Assembly: GCF_020639365.1 (NCBI RefSeq) | Contig: NZ_JAINUL010000001.1 | Coordinates: 4,717,745 to 4,781,744, forward strand | Source of the DNA: Streptomyces flavotricini | GTDB lineage: Bacteria > Actinomycetota > Actinomycetes > Streptomycetales > Streptomycetaceae | Direction of reading: 5' to 3' | DNA length: 64,000 bases | Shown here: positions 29,058-36,869 of the stretch, piece after piece | Layout of the letters: each line of letters opens with the position of its first letter | Numbering within the stretch: the stretch's first letter is position 1 | Notes under the pieces: model-generated | Seen by the model: the letters and a program-made list of their open reading frames with translations, nothing else | What the model was told of the DNA's origin: nothing | Database searches by the model: none | Translations under genes and position numbers: made by a program

Positions 29058-29408
29058 GTGCTGGAGATGACGCGCGAGGAGTTCGAAGAGCTCGTCGCAG
29101 AGGCCCTGGACCGCATCCCGCCGGAGCTGACGCGGCTGATGGACAACGTGGCGGTGTTCGTCGAGGACGAACCGCCGGCGGACGACCCCGAGCTGCTCGG
29201 CCTCTACGAGGGGACCCCGCTGACGGACCGCGGCGAGTGGTACGCCGGGGTGCTGCCGGACCGGATCACGATCTACCGGAACCCCACGCTGCGGATGTGC
29301 GAGGACCGGGAGGGCGTGATCGCGGAGACGGAGATCACGGTGGTCCACGAGATCGCCCATCACTTCGGGATCGACGACGAGCGGCTGCACGCGCTGGGGT
29401 ACGGGTGA
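29058..29408 (+). CDS. Zincin-like metallopeptidase family protein (DUF1025 type)
   Basis: This is a 116-residue protein. MTREEFEELVAEALDRIPPE at the N-terminus and the metal motif HEIAHHFGIDDERLHALGYG at the C-terminus are diagnostic of the small 'metallopeptidase family' proteins (HExxH plus a downstream Asp). No proteolytic substrate is known for the family. GTG 29058 is used because the family begins just before the M-T-R; ATG 29067 is the alternative. The last 4 bp overlap the start of the first fluoride-channel gene, forming a three-gene coupled cluster. Confidence 0.85.
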   Translation: MLEMTREEFEELVAEALDRIPPELTRLMDNVAVFVEDEPPADDPELLGLYEGTPLTDRGEWYAGVLPDRITIYRNPTLRMCEDREGVIAETEITVVHEIAHHFGIDDERLHALGYG

Positions 29409-29911
29409 CCGGCCCGGGTGGGGACGGTGCGGCGGAGGCGATCGATCCGGACGTCGACCTCCATGTACCCGGGCAGCGCGCCGAACGGCAGGGGCCCGTG
29501 CTCGCCGCGATCGCGGTGGGCGGCGCGCTCGGGGCCTCGGCACGGTACGGGGCCTCGCTGCTGTGGCCGGCCGCCGGGCCCGGGGCCTTCCCGTGGACGA
29601 CCTTCTGGACGAACGTGATCGGCTGTGCGCTGATCGGGGTGCTGATGGTGCTGATCAGTGAGGGCGGCCGGACACCGCCGCATCCGCTGGTCCGGCCGTT
29701 CGCCGGGGTCGGGGTGCTCGGCGGGTTCACCACGTTCTCCACGTACGCGGTGGACTTCTCGCGGCTGCTGGACGCGGGGGAGGCGGAGCGCGCGCTGGCG
29801 TACGCCGGGCTCACTGTGGTGGCGGCGCTGGGCGCGGTGTGGGCCGGGGCCGCGGTGACCCGTCTCGCGGCCGGTCTTCCCGCACGGGGCGGCCCGCGGA
29901 GGCGGGCGTGA
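29405..29911 (+). CDS. crcB: Fluoride channel FluC/CrcB, first paralogue
   Basis: This is a 168-residue protein with four transmembrane segments. The motifs are GGALGASARYGASLLWP, TNVIGCALIGVLM and GVLGGFTTFSTYAVDF, the fluoride-selectivity signature with its Phe and Ser/Thr residues. A 35-residue polar N-terminal extension precedes helix 1. FluC forms a dual-topology dimer that expels fluoride; many actinobacteria encode two different subunits in tandem, as here. GTG start; both ends overlap neighbours by 4 bp. No fluoride riboswitch was recognised upstream. Confidence 0.92.
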   Translation: MTGPGGDGAAEAIDPDVDLHVPGQRAERQGPVLAAIAVGGALGASARYGASLLWPAAGPGAFPWTTFWTNVIGCALIGVLMVLISEGGRTPPHPLVRPFAGVGVLGGFTTFSTYAVDFSRLLDAGEAERALAYAGLTVVAALGAVWAGAAVTRLAAGLPARGGPRRRA

Positions 29912-30282
29912 ACTGGATGATCGTGGTGGTGGGCGCGGTCGTGGGGGCGCCGCTGCGCTATCTGACGGACCGTGCGGTGCAGGCGCGGCACGATTCGGTG
30001 TTCCCGTGGGGGACGTTCGCGGTGAACGCGGGCGCGTGCCTGGTGCTCGGGGTGCTGACCGGGGCGGTGCTGGCCGGTGCGGCCTCCGAGCGGCTGAGCC
30101 TGCTGCTGGGGCCGGGGCTGTGCGGGGCGCTGAGCACGTACTCGACGTTCTCGTACGAGACGCTGCGGCTGTACGAGCGCGGCTGGCGCTTCCTGGCGGC
30201 GGCGAACGTGGCGGCCTCGGTGCTGGCGGGGCTGGGCGCGGTGACGCTGGGGTCGCAGGTGGCGCGGCAGTTGTTCGCCTGA
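29908..30282 (+). CDS. crcB: Fluoride channel FluC/CrcB, second paralogue
   Basis: This is a 124-residue four-helix membrane protein with VVGAPLRYLTDRAVQ, FAVNAGACLVLGVLTG and the signature GLCGALSTYSTFSYETL. It is of standard family length, shorter than its partner. The GTG start overlaps the first copy, consistent with heterodimer assembly. CCCGGGT repeats about 10 bp downstream may act as the terminator. Confidence 0.92.
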   Translation: MNWMIVVVGAVVGAPLRYLTDRAVQARHDSVFPWGTFAVNAGACLVLGVLTGAVLAGAASERLSLLLGPGLCGALSTYSTFSYETLRLYERGWRFLAAANVAASVLAGLGAVTLGSQVARQLFA

Positions 30283-30293
30283 GTCCCTGAGCC

Positions 30294-30328
30294 CCCGGGT
30301 CCCGGGTCCCGGGCCCGGGCCCGGGACC
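30294..30328. repeat. CCCGGGT simple repeat after the crcB pair
   Basis: About five head-to-tail copies of CCCGGG(T/C) form a self-complementary GC tract directly after the operon. It can fold in several registers and may be the transcription terminator. Confidence 0.6.
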
Positions 30329-30495
30329 TGACGCGTCCGGGGGCCGGTGCCGGGCGGCCGGCGGATTGCGGACGGGCGGTGTCCCCAAGGGCGTGTCTCT
30401 TGCGGGGCAAAGGGAGTTGGGCACATTGACCCGCTCTCCGCGGACCCTGACCGCCCACCCCCGGCTGCCGCCGGGGGACCCCCAGGAGGTGCCCC

Positions 30496-31008
30496 GTGCG
30501 CCAGTTGTCCGCTTCCCTCCGGTTGGCCGCCGCCGTGCTCGCGGTCGCGGCCACGGCGGGCTGCATGAGCGTCGGCGAGGACGGCGCGAAGCCCGGGCCC
30601 TCCTCGTCGGCGGCCGGCAAGGCGGCTGCGGAGGCGGCCGGGGGTTCCGCTTCCGGCAAGGGCTCGGGGGTGCGCGGCGGGCACGGCTCGAAGCCGGGTG
30701 CGGCGGGCGAGGAGGGCAGGCCGGCCGAGGACGGCAAGGCGTCCGGCGCCACCGGGGCCACTCCCAGCCCGGGTGTGCCCGCCGGCCGGCCCGGGGCCCC
30801 CTCGCCGTCGGCCGGCCCGGGTGGCGGGCCCGGCGGCCAGGGCGGACAGCAGCCGACCTCGGGCGGATCCGGAAGTGGAGGTTCCGGTGGGACGCAGATC
30901 ACACCGCCGCCCGCGCAGTCGCCCACCCCGGAGCCGCCCGTGACTTCGCCCACTCCGCCGGTTCAGACGCCCCCGGCTCCGGACCCGAGCCCGACGGCCT
31001 CTTCGTAG
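30496..31008 (+). CDS. Low-complexity Gly/Pro/Ser-rich lipoprotein
   Basis: This 170-residue predicted lipoprotein has a signal peptide RLAAAVLAVAATAGC with the lipobox Cys at residue 23. The rest is almost entirely disordered: a Gly/Ser/Ala-rich stretch, then a Pro/Thr tail (TPPPAQSPTPEPPVTSPTPP). No folded domain is visible, so function cannot be assigned; such tails often span or bind the cell wall. The GTG start has an AGGAGGT site in CCCCAGGAGGTGCCCC. Monocistronic. Confidence 0.7.
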   Translation: MRQLSASLRLAAAVLAVAATAGCMSVGEDGAKPGPSSSAAGKAAAEAAGGSASGKGSGVRGGHGSKPGAAGEEGRPAEDGKASGATGATPSPGVPAGRPGAPSPSAGPGGGPGGQGGQQPTSGGSGSGGSGGTQITPPPAQSPTPEPPVTSPTPPVQTPPAPDPSPTASS

Positions 31009-31285
31009 CCGCGGCCTCCTCCCGGGGCCGGCATCGCGCGGTTGCCGGACTCCCGGATCGGGGGAATCGTCGCAGGTCAGAGCGGATCGGGCCGAAGCGA
31101 CTTGCCAGACCCCGGGGAGGGTGCGTATGGTTATAGATCGTTTGATCCCATTGCCCGGCGCCGAATCCGAAGAGCGCCGTGTGGCGCGTACTCTCCCTAG
31201 CCGTGGCTGACCGCATTGAGGCGGTCGATTTGCGATTCACGGAGTTTGGGCGCGTGCCGAGACTCCGGAAGGTTTCGCATTTCGC

Positions 31286-33070
31286 ATGTCCATTTCCAGT
31301 TCTGACCGTGCCGTCATGCCCGAGAACGACTCGAACGAGATCGTCGACGCCGTCGAGGCCCTTGTGGTCACCGAGGCGATCGAGGCCGCTGAGGCGGACG
31401 AGATCATCGAGGCTCTTGAGGCCGACGTGACGACCGACCAGTCCATCGACGCCGAGGCGGACGACGCCGACGCCGAGCCCACCATCACCTTCGGCGACCT
31501 CGGTCTGCCCGAGGGCGTCGTGCGCAAGCTCGCGCAGAACGGTGTCACCTCCCCCTTCCCGATCCAGGCCGCGACCATCCCGGACGCCCTGGCCGGCAAG
31601 GACATCCTCGGCCGCGGCCGCACCGGCTCCGGCAAGACCCTCTCCTTCGGTCTGCCGACCCTGGCCCGCCTGGCCGGTGGCCACACCGAGAAGAAGAAGC
31701 CCCGCGCGATCATCCTCACGCCGACGCGTGAGCTCGCGATGCAGGTCGCGGACGCCCTCCAGCCGTACGGCGACGTGCTCGGCCTCAAGATGAAGGTCGT
31801 CTGCGGCGGTACGTCGATGGGCAACCAGATCTACGCCCTCGAGCGCGGTGTCGACGTCCTCGTCGCCACCCCGGGCCGTCTGCGCGACATCATCAACCGC
31901 GGCGCCTGCTCCCTGGAGAACGTCGAGGTGGCCGTCCTCGACGAGGCCGACCAGATGGCCGACCTGGGCTTCCTGCCCGAGGTCACCGAGCTGCTCGACC
32001 AGATCCCCGGCGGCGGCCAGCGCATGCTCTTCTCCGCCACCATGGAGAACGAGATCGGCACCCTGGTCAAGCGCTACCTGTCCAACCCCGTCACGCACGA
32101 GGTCGACAGCGCGCAGGGCAACGTCACGACCATGACGCACCACGTCCTCGTCGTGAAGCCGAAGGACAAGGCGCCGGTCACGGCCGCCATCGCCGCCCGC
32201 AAGGGCCGCACCATCATCTTCGTCCGCACCCAGCTGGGCGCCGACCGCATCGCCGAGCAGCTCGTCGAGGCCGGCGTGAAGGCCGACGCGCTGCACGGCG
32301 GCATGACGCAGGGCGCCCGTACCCGCGTCCTCGCGGACTTCAAGGACGGCTACGTCAACGCGCTCGTCGCCACCGACGTCGCCGCCCGCGGCATCCACGT
32401 CGACGGCATCGACCTGGTCCTGAACGTGGACCCGGCCGGCGACCACAAGGACTACCTGCACCGCTCGGGCCGTACCGCCCGTGCCGGCAAGTCCGGCGTC
32501 GTGGTCTCCCTGGCCCTGCCGCACCAGCGCCGCCAGATCTTCCGCCTGATGGAGGACGCGGGCGTCGACGCCTCGCGCCACATCGTCCAGGGCGCCGGCG
32601 CCTTCGACCCGGAGGTCGCCGAGATCACCGGTGCGCGTTCGCTGACCGAGGTCCAGGCCGACTCCGCGAACAACGCCGCCAAGCAGGCCGAGCGCGAGGT
32701 CGCCGACCTCACCAAGCAGCTGGAGCGCCTGACGCGCCGTGCCGCCGAACTCCGCGAGGAGGCCGACCGCCTGGTCGCCCGCTCCGCCCGTGAGCGCGGC
32801 GAGGACCCCGAGGCCGCTGTCGCCGAGGTGGTCGAGGCCGCCGAGGCCGAGGTCGCGGCTGCCGTCGCGGCCGCGCCGGTCGCCGAGGAGCGCCCGTCCT
32901 TCCAGGCCCGCGACGACCGCGGCAACTACGAGCGCCGCGACAACCGTCGTGACGACCGCGGTGGCGACCGCGGTGGCGACCGTGGCGGCTTCCGCCGTGA
33001 CGACCGTCCCTCCGGTGGCTTCCGCTCCGGCGGCGAGCGTCGTGACGACAACCGTGGTGTTCCGCCGTGA
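31286..33070 (+). CDS. DEAD-box RNA helicase, C-terminal tail truncated by frameshift
   Basis: As read, this gives a 594-residue DEAD-box helicase. After an acidic N-terminal extension come the Q motif (FPIQAATIPD), motif I GRTGSGKTLSFGL, Ia PTRELAMQV, II AVLDEADQMADLG, III FSATMENE, and VI HRSGRTARAG. A helical segment (AEREVADLTKQLERLTRRAA) leads to a basic Arg/Gly/Asp repeat tail (RRDDRPSGGF). The tail stops early at 33070 because of a 70-bp tandem duplication. Without it the frame continues to 33629, giving about 757 residues. Helicase motifs are intact, so activity may persist; the lost part is the RNA-binding tail. Confidence 0.9.
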   Translation: MSISSSDRAVMPENDSNEIVDAVEALVVTEAIEAAEADEIIEALEADVTTDQSIDAEADDADAEPTITFGDLGLPEGVVRKLAQNGVTSPFPIQAATIPDALAGKDILGRGRTGSGKTLSFGLPTLARLAGGHTEKKKPRAIILTPTRELAMQVADALQPYGDVLGLKMKVVCGGTSMGNQIYALERGVDVLVATPGRLRDIINRGACSLENVEVAVLDEADQMADLGFLPEVTELLDQIPGGGQRMLFSATMENEIGTLVKRYLSNPVTHEVDSAQGNVTTMTHHVLVVKPKDKAPVTAAIAARKGRTIIFVRTQLGADRIAEQLVEAGVKADALHGGMTQGARTRVLADFKDGYVNALVATDVAARGIHVDGIDLVLNVDPAGDHKDYLHRSGRTARAGKSGVVVSLALPHQRRQIFRLMEDAGVDASRHIVQGAGAFDPEVAEITGARSLTEVQADSANNAAKQAEREVADLTKQLERLTRRAAELREEADRLVARSARERGEDPEAAVAEVVEAAEAEVAAAVAAAPVAEERPSFQARDDRGNYERRDNRRDDRGGDRGGDRGGFRRDDRPSGGFRSGGERRDDNRGVPP

Positions 33071-33130
33071 CGACCGTCCCTCCGGTGGCTTCCGCTCCGG
33101 CGGCGAGCGTCGTGACGACAACCGTGGTGG
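32991..33130 (+). repeat. Perfect 70-bp tandem duplication causing a frameshift
   Basis: Bases 32991-33060 are repeated head to tail at 33061-33130, identical over 69 of 70 positions (only the last base differs). Seventy is not a multiple of three, so the second copy is read in another frame and meets TGA at 33068-33070. Removing one copy restores one uninterrupted frame to 33629. Confidence 0.93.
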
Positions 33131-33629
33131 CGGCTTCCGTCGCGACGACCGTCCGTCGGGCGGCTTCAACCGTGACGACCGCGGTGGCGACCGTGGCGGC
33201 TTCCGCCGTGACGACCGTCCTTCCGGTGGCTTCCGCTCCGGCGGCAGCGACCGCCCGTCCGGCGGCTTCCGTCGCGACGACCGTCCGTCGGGCGGCTTCA
33301 ACCGTGACGACCGCGGTGGCGACCGTGGCGGCTTCCGCCGTGACGACCGTCCCTCCGGTGGCTTCCGCTCCGGCGGCGAGCGTCGTGACGACAACCGTGG
33401 TGGCGGCTTCCGTCGCGACGACCGTCCCTCCGGTGGCTTCAACCGTGACGACCGCGGTGGCGACCGTGGCGGCTTCCGCCGTGACGACCGTCCCTCCGGT
33501 GGCTTCCGCTCCGGCGGCAGCGACCGCCCGTACGGCCGCCGCGACGACAACCGCCCCTCCGGCTCCGGCTCGACCGGTTCCTTCGGCGGCCGCCGCGACG
33601 ACAAGCCCCGCTGGAAGCGCAACGGCTGA
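33071..33629 (+). pseudogene. Displaced C-terminal tail of the DEAD-box helicase
   Basis: In the frame expected before the 70-bp duplication, this stretch encodes repeated units such as FRRDDRPSGGFRSGGERRDD and FNRDDRGGDRGG, and ends GRRDDKPRWKRNG. It is an Arg/Gly/Asp-rich RNA-binding tail, normally part of the helicase. The DNA repeats are nearly identical to one another, a substrate for slippage or unequal exchange. Confidence 0.85.
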
Positions 33630-33665
33630 TCCGGCCCCCCGGACCAGCGGCTGAGCTGACTGCCT

Positions 33666-33702
33666 GACAGGGCCCCCACGACACCGTCGTGGGGGCCCTG
33701 TC
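33666..33702 (+). terminator. Helicase terminator
   Basis: This is a perfect 17-bp stem GACAGGGCCCCCACGAC with a 3-base loop, about 36 bp after the original helicase stop codon. Confidence 0.88.
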
Positions 33703-33791
33703 CGCGATTTGTGAGCCGCGCCGGACCCGGTCGGCCGATACTCGATCGGCTGACGGTTGGTCTCCGGCTATGCTCTGGGGTGAGCACCCAC

Positions 33792-33864
33792 GGGCCATTA
33801 GCTCAATTGGCAGAGCAGCGGACTTTTAATCCGTTGGTTGTCGGTTCGAGTCCGACATGGCCTA
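33792..33864 (+). tRNA. tRNA-Lys (anticodon TTT)
   Basis: This is a 73-nt plus-strand cloverleaf starting GGGCCATTAGCTCAATTGG, with the anticodon loop CTTTTAA, T-arm TCGGTTCGAGTCCGA and discriminator A. It marks the left edge of the accessory block that ends at the fMet tRNA; no integrase or attachment repeat accompanies it. Confidence 0.95.
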
Positions 33865-33872
33865 CAGCTCAC

Positions 33873-33908
33873 GAAGCGCCCCACCCGATCCTTCGGGTGG
33901 GGCGCTTC
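33873..33908 (+). terminator. tRNA-Lys terminator
   Basis: This is a perfect 16-bp stem GAAGCGCCCCACCCGA with a 4-base loop, followed by GGATTTT, 8 bp after the tRNA 3' end. It also lies just beyond the stop of the convergent small-peptide gene. Confidence 0.9.
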
Positions 33909-33914
33909 GGATTT

Positions 33915-34070
33915 TCAGGACCAGCCCGGGTCTTGAGGGGCTGACACCGACCAGCCCGGGTCCTTGGGCGGGGCTGCGAGGGTCTGAGCCTGGCCGGCGG
34001 TGCCGGTGGCGATCACCGCGATCAGGGCGGCGGCGGTGACGGTGATCAGAGTGACGAACGAGCGACGCAT
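33915..34070 (-). CDS. Tiny secreted peptide precursor with doubled DPGWS motif
   Basis: This is a 51-residue product. MRRSFVTLITVTAAALIAVI is a classical signal peptide, with a likely cleavage site in TAGQAQ. The mature part would be only about 20-25 residues and ends with two copies of the same motif: PKDPGWS-VSA-PQDPGWS, where the second copy is the C-terminus. ATG 34070 has an AAGAGGCACCGTCACC leader with a weak ribosome site. It is divergent from the TrmB/LuxR-like regulator. A short exported, repeat-bearing peptide beside a sensor-like regulator suggests a signalling pair, but that is inference; it could instead be an unrelated secreted peptide. Confidence 0.6.
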   Translation of the reverse strand: MRRSFVTLITVTAAALIAVIATGTAGQAQTLAAPPKDPGWSVSAPQDPGWS

Positions 34071-34397
34071 GGTGACGGTGCCTCTTGTTGAGCGGGTGCG
34101 GATGCGGATGCGGGAAGGGGCGGGAGTGGTTGGCCGGATCTCTCGTTCCGGCGTGTCGCCATCGTGCCGAGCCGGGCAGGGCCGTGTCGCCGGTTTGAGC
34201 TGGCACAAAGCGATCTGACATATCCGTGCCAGGGCGCTCGCCGTGTCCGCGTGATGGACGGTGTTTGTGCGGGCGCTGGCCGGTATGGACAATCCAGGGT
34301 GCAAGATCGGCCCATCGGAGGGGCCCATGCCGCCAGCGTTGTCGGTTCAGGTTCACGGTTGTGCTGCCGCTCCGAACCGCGAGCTGGGGGGCTCCTC
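34071..34397. promoter_or_regulatory. Divergent control region, peptide gene and TrmB/LuxR regulator
   Basis: This is a 327-bp gap with an inverted repeat CTGGCAC-N19-GTGCCAG (34200-34206 and 34226-34232). The left arm reads CTGGCACAAAG, matching copies in the central divergent promoter of the biosynthetic cluster (49124 and 49213-49222). The open frame across this gap is Cys/Arg-rich and not protein-like, so I treat it as non-coding. Confidence 0.55.
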
Positions 34398-35381
34398 TTG
34401 TTGGTTTCTCTTGGGCTGACCGAACGTTCCGACGCCCTCTATCGCCTCGTCCTCAGACGGCCGGATCTCGCCGTCCCCGATGTCGCCGTCGAACTCGCGC
34501 GGACCGAGGACGACGTGCGTGCGGACCTGGAGGAGCTGACGCGCCTCTCCCTCCTCGCGCCTTCCTGGCGGACCGACGGGCGGCTGCGCGCGGTGAACCC
34601 GAAGGCCGCGCTCGATTCGCTGCTCGCCCACCAGCAGGCGGAGATCGCCCAGCGCCACCGGGCCCTCGCCGAGAGCCAGGCGGCGGCGAGCGCGCTGCTG
34701 TCGCAGTACGCCGAACTGCACCCCGCCCAGCCGGCGCACGAGGCCGAGCGCTTCCTCGGCGTCGAGGCGGTCCGGGCCAAGCTCAGCGACATGTCCGCCC
34801 GGACCCGCCGCGAGTCGATCAGCTTCCATCCCGGCGGACCGGTCCCCGCCGCGCAGTTCAAGGCCAGCGAGCCGATCACCGAGGACCTCATCGCGCGCGG
34901 CGTGAAGATCCGGACCGTCTACCAGGACGCCATCCGCAACGACGCCGGCAGCCTGGAGCACGCCCGCTGGCTGACCGAGCGGGGCGGCGAGGTGCGGACG
35001 GCCCCCTCGCTGCCGATGCGCATGGTCATCGCCGACCGGGAGTTGGCGCTGATGCCGATCGACCCGGCGGACAGCGCGCAGGGCGCGGTCCTGCTGCGCG
35101 AGCCGGGCGCGGTCGCCGCCTTCTGCGCACTGTTCGACTCGGTGTGGGAGACGGCCACCCCCTTCGGCGAGCCGCCCCGGCGCAGCCTCGAAGACCCCGG
35201 CTCGCAGCCGCGCGAGCTGCTGCGGCTGCTGGCCCAGGGCTATACGGACGAGGCCGCCGCGCGCCGGCTGGGGATCTCCCTGCGCAGCGAGCGGCGGCTC
35301 ATCTCGGAGCTGATGGAGAAGCTGGACGCGCAGAGCCGCTTCCAGCTCGGGCAGCGGGCCGTCGAAGAGGGCTTGTTGTAA
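34398..35381 (+). CDS. TrmB-like N-terminal / LuxR C-terminal transcriptional regulator
   Basis: This is a regulator of about 327 residues. A winged-helix N-terminus (LGLTERSDALYRLVLRRPDL, DVRADLEELTRLSLL) resembles TrmB. A coiled linker follows (LLAHQQAEIAQRHRALAESQ), then a phospholipase-D-like/TrmB middle domain (ITEDLIARGVKIRTVYQDAI, RMVIADRELALMPIDP). The C-terminal LuxR helix-turn-helix is ELLRLLAQGYTDEAAARRLG. I place the start at TTG 34398 (or 34401), because upstream codons read as non-protein and GGGGGGCTCC precedes it; this is uncertain. It is the only regulator in the accessory block and probably controls it. Confidence 0.8.
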   Translation: MLVSLGLTERSDALYRLVLRRPDLAVPDVAVELARTEDDVRADLEELTRLSLLAPSWRTDGRLRAVNPKAALDSLLAHQQAEIAQRHRALAESQAAASALLSQYAELHPAQPAHEAERFLGVEAVRAKLSDMSARTRRESISFHPGGPVPAAQFKASEPITEDLIARGVKIRTVYQDAIRNDAGSLEHARWLTERGGEVRTAPSLPMRMVIADRELALMPIDPADSAQGAVLLREPGAVAAFCALFDSVWETATPFGEPPRRSLEDPGSQPRELLRLLAQGYTDEAAARRLGISLRSERRLISELMEKLDAQSRFQLGQRAVEEGLL

Positions 35382-35410
35382 GAAGCCCCCCCGGCTCAGA
35401 AGGCGCCGGT

Positions 35411-35905
35411 TCAGCAGCCGCAGGCCGCGTCCGCTGCGACCGGGGCCGTCAGCGGGTCCGGCGGCGACTGGCGGGTGCCGGCGGAGTCCTCGACGGGGAA
35501 GCCCTCCCGGGACCAGTACTCGAAGCCGCCGAGCATCTCCTTGACCCGGTACCCGGCGCTCGCGAAGGCGTACGCCGCCCGAGTCGCGCCGTTGCACCCC
35601 GGACCCCAGCAGTACGTGACCACCACGCTTGCGGGCGGCACCAGTTCGGCCGCGCGCACCCCGATCTCGTCGGTGGGCAGGTGCACGGCCCCCGGAATGC
35701 GGCCCTGCGCCCAGGCCTCGGCGCTGCGGCTGTCGACGAGCACGAAGCCCCCGGCGCCGGACTCCACGTCGGCGTGCACGTCGGCGACGTCGGCCTCGAA
35801 GGTGAAGCGGCGGTGGAAGTGGGCCGCGGCGGTGGCCGGATCAGCGGGCGGAACGCGCAGCACCTTCGAGGACGCGGTGACGCTCTGCAGAGTGGTCGTG
35901 GTCAT
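35411..35905 (-). CDS. Rhodanese-domain protein
   Basis: This 164-residue single rhodanese domain has the active-site loop CWGPGCNGATRAA, with the catalytic Cys in VVTYCWGPG. LVDSRSAEAWAQGRIPGAVHLP is the CH2-type motif. The C-terminus ends in ACGC, a possible extra redox or metal site. ATG 35905 lies 65 bp inside the upstream permease gene, so the two overlap. It is the last gene of the biosynthetic operon. It might carry sulfur or act in detoxification; a role in the pathway is not evident. Confidence 0.85.
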   Translation of the reverse strand: MTTTTLQSVTASSKVLRVPPADPATAAAHFHRRFTFEADVADVHADVESGAGGFVLVDSRSAEAWAQGRIPGAVHLPTDEIGVRAAELVPPASVVVTYCWGPGCNGATRAAYAFASAGYRVKEMLGGFEYWSREGFPVEDSAGTRQSPPDPLTAPVAADAACGC

Positions 35906-36869
35906 GGTCGGTGGGCTCCTGAGGACGGGGGCGGCGTACGGCCGCCACGGCGATGAGGGTGTACAGGGCCGCGGTGGCTGCACCGGGGCCGATGAGCAGG
36001 ACGGGCAGGTCCCAGCGGGCGGCCCGCCCGAGGGCGAGCACCCCGAGGGCGATCAGGCCCGCGGCCACGAGCCCGCCGCGCCGGGTCCGGCCGGTGAGCT
36101 CGGTCCAGCGGGCGGCGGTGGCGCGGAGGTTGGTGCGGCAGTACGTCCAGCAGAGCGCGGCGGAGCCGAGCCCGAGAGCGGCCGCCGCGGCCGGGGTCGG
36201 CGCCTGCGCGCCGACGGCCGGCGGGCCCGCCAGTACGGCGTACAGCGCGGCCGCGAGCGCGATGCCGAGCAGGGTCCCGCCCAGGGCCCGGCGCCGCGCC
36301 ACGGCGGGAACCGCCCCTTCGAGGCCGACCCAGCCGAACAGCAGGGGCACGGCCACCGGGAACGCGCCCCACCCTTCGCCGCCCGGCCCCGGCAGCGGCC
36401 CGCCCAGCGCCCGCCAGGAGACGGCCAGCGCCAGTACCGCGGCCAGCCGCAGCCGCCGCCACGCCGGGGACGGTCCCCGCGGAACGCACCAGGCGTACGC
36501 GGCCGCGCTGCCCAGCACCAGGGCGGCGACGGCGTACGCCCGCCAGCCGGAGTCCCCGAGCGCGAACTCGGCGGCGCCCAGGGCCACTGCGGCCTGCCCG
36601 GTGGCGAAGCCGCCGAAGTAGAGGGCGGTGGCCGTGCGGGCCGGCCCCGGGCCGAGCCGGTCCCGTACGAAGGCCACGGGCCCCGAGTCCTCCGTACCGC
36701 CGGCGGCGGCGACGAGCAGGCACCAGCCGGCCAGCACCCCCGCCACCGCGACCCAGGTCCAGGGTCCGGGTCGCGGGCCGAGGGAGGCCGGGAGGAGCAG
36801 GGCCCCGGCCCCGAGGACGGCGCCCAGCACCTTCGCGGCGCCTCCGGACCGGGTGTCCGTACGCGTCAC
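35841..36869 (-). CDS. APC-family (amino-acid permease-like) membrane transporter
   Basis: This 342-residue protein with about ten hydrophobic helices begins RTDTRSGGAAKVLGAVLGAG, the APC-type first helix with its unwound GxG region (VLGAVLGAGALLLPAS). It is shorter than typical amino-acid permeases (over 400). The cytosolic tail contains HDHDHSAERH, a His/Asp cluster that could bind metal. The GTG start overlaps the MetRS-like stop by 4 bp, so it is coupled to the pathway genes. It likely imports an amino-acid precursor or exports the product. Confidence 0.75.
   Translation of the reverse strand: MTRTDTRSGGAAKVLGAVLGAGALLLPASLGPRPGPWTWVAVAGVLAGWCLLVAAAGGTEDSGPVAFVRDRLGPGPARTATALYFGGFATGQAAVALGAAEFALGDSGWRAYAVAALVLGSAAAYAWCVPRGPSPAWRRLRLAAVLALAVSWRALGGPLPGPGGEGWGAFPVAVPLLFGWVGLEGAVPAVARRRALGGTLLGIALAAALYAVLAGPPAVGAQAPTPAAAAALGLGSAALCWTYCRTNLRATAARWTELTGRTRRGGLVAAGLIALGVLALGRAARWDLPVLLIGPGAATAALYTLIAVAAVRRPRPQEPTDHDHDHSAERHRVLEGAARSAR

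Noticed and set aside
33000..33530. Regular repeats that look CRISPR-like
   Set aside because: They are coding RDDRPSGGF-type repeats of the helicase tail; there are no unique spacers between conserved repeats and no cas genes.
33792..33864. tRNA-Lys as an attachment site for an integrative element
   Set aside because: No repeat of the tRNA 3' end was found near 53.8 kb and no integrase, Rep or Xis gene is present.
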